Assembly (NCBI GenBank): GCA_028280565.1
Contig: JANQLQ010000160.1
Location: forward strand, 1-62,628
DNA: 62,628 nucleotides
Direction of reading: 5' to 3'
Source: Fulvivirga sp.
Lineage (GTDB): Bacteria > Bacteroidota > Bacteroidia > Cytophagales > Cyclobacteriaceae
Positions within the stretch are counted from its first letter, which is position 1; every line of letters begins with the position of its first letter. Below the pieces are notes generated by a model, which was given only the letters and a program-made list of their open reading frames with translations, was not told the DNA's origin and ran no database searches. Below, one piece after another: positions 61,157-62,628 of the stretch. A program made the translations under genes and the position numbers.

Positions 61157-61438
61157 ATGGATGTTCAACACGAAAGAACAGATCACCGCGGGAAATTCTT
61201 TATTAAAGACCAGGATGCCGAGGTGGCAAAGATGACCTATGTCTTTGCCGGTGACACTAAATTTATTATTGACCACACCGAAGTCGAGGAATCGCATAAA
61301 GGAGAAGGGTTGGGGTCGAGGCTAGTGGATAGCGCGGTGGAATATGCACGTGAACATGGTTACAAGGTCTTACCGTTATGTCCTTATGCAAAATCCGTTT
61401 TTGATAAACGGCCCGAATTAGGGGACGTGTTGTCATAA
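61157..61438 (+). CDS. YjdJ-type GNAT acetyltransferase-like protein
   Basis: 93 residues from ATG 61157. This small N-acetyltransferase form (Gcn5-related, YjdJ-type) has FIIDHTEVEESHKGEGLGSR with the acetyl-CoA-binding pyrophosphate loop and AREHGYKVLPLCPYAKSVFD at the end. The substrate is unknown. The length is normal for this compact subfamily. It stands alone. Confidence 0.88.
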   Translation: MDVQHERTDHRGKFFIKDQDAEVAKMTYVFAGDTKFIIDHTEVEESHKGEGLGSRLVDSAVEYAREHGYKVLPLCPYAKSVFDKRPELGDVLS

Positions 61439-61663
61439 GCCTAAGAAGTAGGAGCCTAGGAGAATAAGTAACCACTTAACGGTTTTTACATGCGTTTGCC
61501 TTGATAAAACGGGCAGGCTTTTACAATTGTCATCCAGTTCTTATTATCTTTATATACTATTTGGGTTTATTAGGTCTAGCTTAGTGAGTCCTTAAAGACG
61601 TTACTTGTGCTTTATTTATTGCCCGGATACAGTCACCATTAACCAACTAATTATCTATTTCAA

Positions 61664-61909
61664 ATGAACATTTTTGTAGCAAAGCTCAACTTCCGGACTA
61701 CTGGGGAAGAGTTACAAAGGCACTTCGAAGAATACGGTGAAGTTTCATCGGCCAAAGTTATTTTTGACAAGGTCACCCAAAGATCGAAAGGCTATGGATT
61801 TGTAGAGATGCCCGATGACGAAGCTGCTGAAAGAGCCATCGCCGAATTGAATGAGACAGAACTTGACGGGAGAACCATTGTTGTAAAAAAAGCCCGTCCT
61901 AAAGCGTAA
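61664..61909 (+). CDS. RRM-type RNA-binding protein
   Basis: 81 residues, one RNA recognition motif: RNP2 NIFVAKL at the start and RNP1 SKGYGFVEM near residue 45. Bacterial single-RRM proteins of this size are often cold-responsive and bind RNA without sequence specificity. It ends in a short basic tail (VVKKARPKA). A strong terminator lies 34 bp downstream. Confidence 0.95.
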   Translation: MNIFVAKLNFRTTGEELQRHFEEYGEVSSAKVIFDKVTQRSKGYGFVEMPDDEAAERAIAELNETELDGRTIVVKKARPKA

Positions 61910-61942
61910 AAGAAAAGGAGAAAATCAGTAATAACCTGGTAA

Positions 61943-61969
61943 GGCGATCACAACGTGATCGCCTTTTTT
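61943..61969 (+). terminator. Rho-independent terminator of the RRM gene
   Basis: GGCGATCAC (61943-61951) and GTGATCGCC (61955-61963) form a perfect 9-bp stem with an AAC loop, followed by TTTTTT. Confidence 0.9.
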
Positions 61970-61983
61970 ATTCTATAGGAGGG

Positions 61984-62293
61984 CGTTCTTGAAAATTATC
62001 TTTGACAATAAAACGCTTAATTTTGGTAAATCAGGCTACATTTTTACAATGTTTCGGGTAGTGGGCACCTCTCAATGAGCAGTATACGCGGTATTATGTG
62101 GTTCTAAGCCTGGTTTTCATTTTCTTTTGCGCGCCCAAAAGAAAACGAAACAAAAGAAAAGGGCGCCAGGAACCAAGCCCATTTTCCGCGCTGAACGCAC
62201 TACCCAACCCCTATAGGCCGCTTGCCCACGGGCCTCAAATGTGCCGCGCTGTTCCTGGATGTCCCCCCTCCATACGCCACTTGAATTTTCAAC
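61984..62293 (+). repeat. R1 repeat copy E (modules 2 and 3)
   Basis: It opens with TTCTTGAAAATTATC and ends CACTTGAATTTTCAAC. It has a perfect 10-bp hairpin TTTTCTTTTG (62120-62129)/CAAAAGAAAA (62136-62145). The 22-bp ATGCC-GGCAT insert of copies C and D is absent, leaving a 6-nt loop. The rest matches module 3. Confidence 0.8.
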
Positions 62294-62303
62294 TCTTCAC
62301 CCT

Positions 62304-62555
62304 CAACTAGTGCGCATTTAGCGCAGCGTAATGCGTACTTATCGTAGCAATAGGATTTGTAATCCGGGCGTTGTCGTTTGTGCCCCACGATCCTATAAAA
62401 GTGCATCCTTCAAAATTAGCTTTGATCGTAGGAAGTTTAATTTTGGAAAATTAGGCTACATTTTTAGAGTGTTTCGGGTAATGCTATCTTCGCAATGAGC
62501 AGTATACGCGGGACTTTGTGGTTCTAAGTCCAGTTTTCATTTTCTTTTGCGCGCC
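62304..62555 (+). repeat. R1 repeat copy F (module 1 and truncated module 2)
   Basis: It begins CAACTAGTGCGCATTTAGC (module 1), passes GATCCTATAAAAG to TCCTTCAAAATTAGC (module 2) and stops at CTTTTGCGCGCC. The last 73 bp of the window (62556-62628) are of different origin and unassigned. Confidence 0.75.
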
Positions 62556-62628
62556 GTGTGCCTTGAAGATAGATTTCGATCTATCGGCTGTATTAAAGAT
62601 GAGGGTAGGCCCCTCGCAAGCGACTTCA

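Overview
The window comes from a member of the Bacteroidota, most likely a gliding or environmental Cytophagales-type bacterium. The evidence is proteins with type A and type B C-terminal sorting domains of the type IX secretion system (T9SS), a PorP/SprF-family protein, LytS/LytTR signalling, a carotenoid desaturase, Shine-Dalgarno-poor starts and moderate GC. The species cannot be named from sequence alone. No tRNA, rRNA or CRISPR array was found. 

Layout. 1-8846: a T9SS surface cassette made of a repetitive adhesin open at the left edge, a type B cargo protein, a PorP/SprF outer-membrane protein and a TPR/PD40/SPOR protein. 9136-11043: RecQ helicase, followed by IS982 and XRE-regulator debris. 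11506-13176: an orphan DUF4157-like protein with an HExxH motif. 13898-22000: housekeeping genes (pgk, sua5-type tsaC, Nudix, fabI), an ATC-hydrolase-like protein, a Crp/Fnr regulator and a Gfo/Idh/MocA oxidoreductase. 22318-35289: murI, then a tightly packed complex I operon nuoH-(histidine kinase)-nuoI-J-K-L-M-N followed by a PurF-like amidotransferase. nuoA-G are not in the window. 35303-45148: periplasmic binding protein, GT9 glycosyltransferase, an EVE gene coupled to two tandem secreted paralogues, YdeI-like, DUF2141 plus membrane protein, and a LytS/LytR pair. 45158-58789: CrtD-like desaturase, ECF sigma factor with a membrane partner, an MFS transporter, small genes (CBM48, DUF2721, thioredoxin), a peptidoglycan-binding/coiled-coil pair and a VWA lipoprotein locus. 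58940-62628: a TrmN6-like methyltransferase, a wrecked M28 peptidase gene, GNAT, an RRM protein and repeats.

The intergenic DNA is dominated by three dispersed non-coding repeat families, named here R1 (modular, about 300-430 bp, six copies), R2 (about 190-210 bp with CTAGTGTTAAG-type terminal inverted repeats, seven copies) and R3 (long palindrome around a GTCATTCC motif). At 59665-60715 an R1 copy sits inside an R2 copy, which sits inside a decayed M28 peptidase gene. This is direct evidence that both families move.

The most interesting observations are the nested R1-in-R2-in-peptidase insertion, a sensor kinase embedded in the complex I operon, a 30-bp palindrome that supplies both stop codons and identical C-terminal residues to two convergent genes, a modular R1 copy that looks like a microhomology deletion, and a T9SS partner protein carrying a SPOR-like domain where an OmpA domain is usual.
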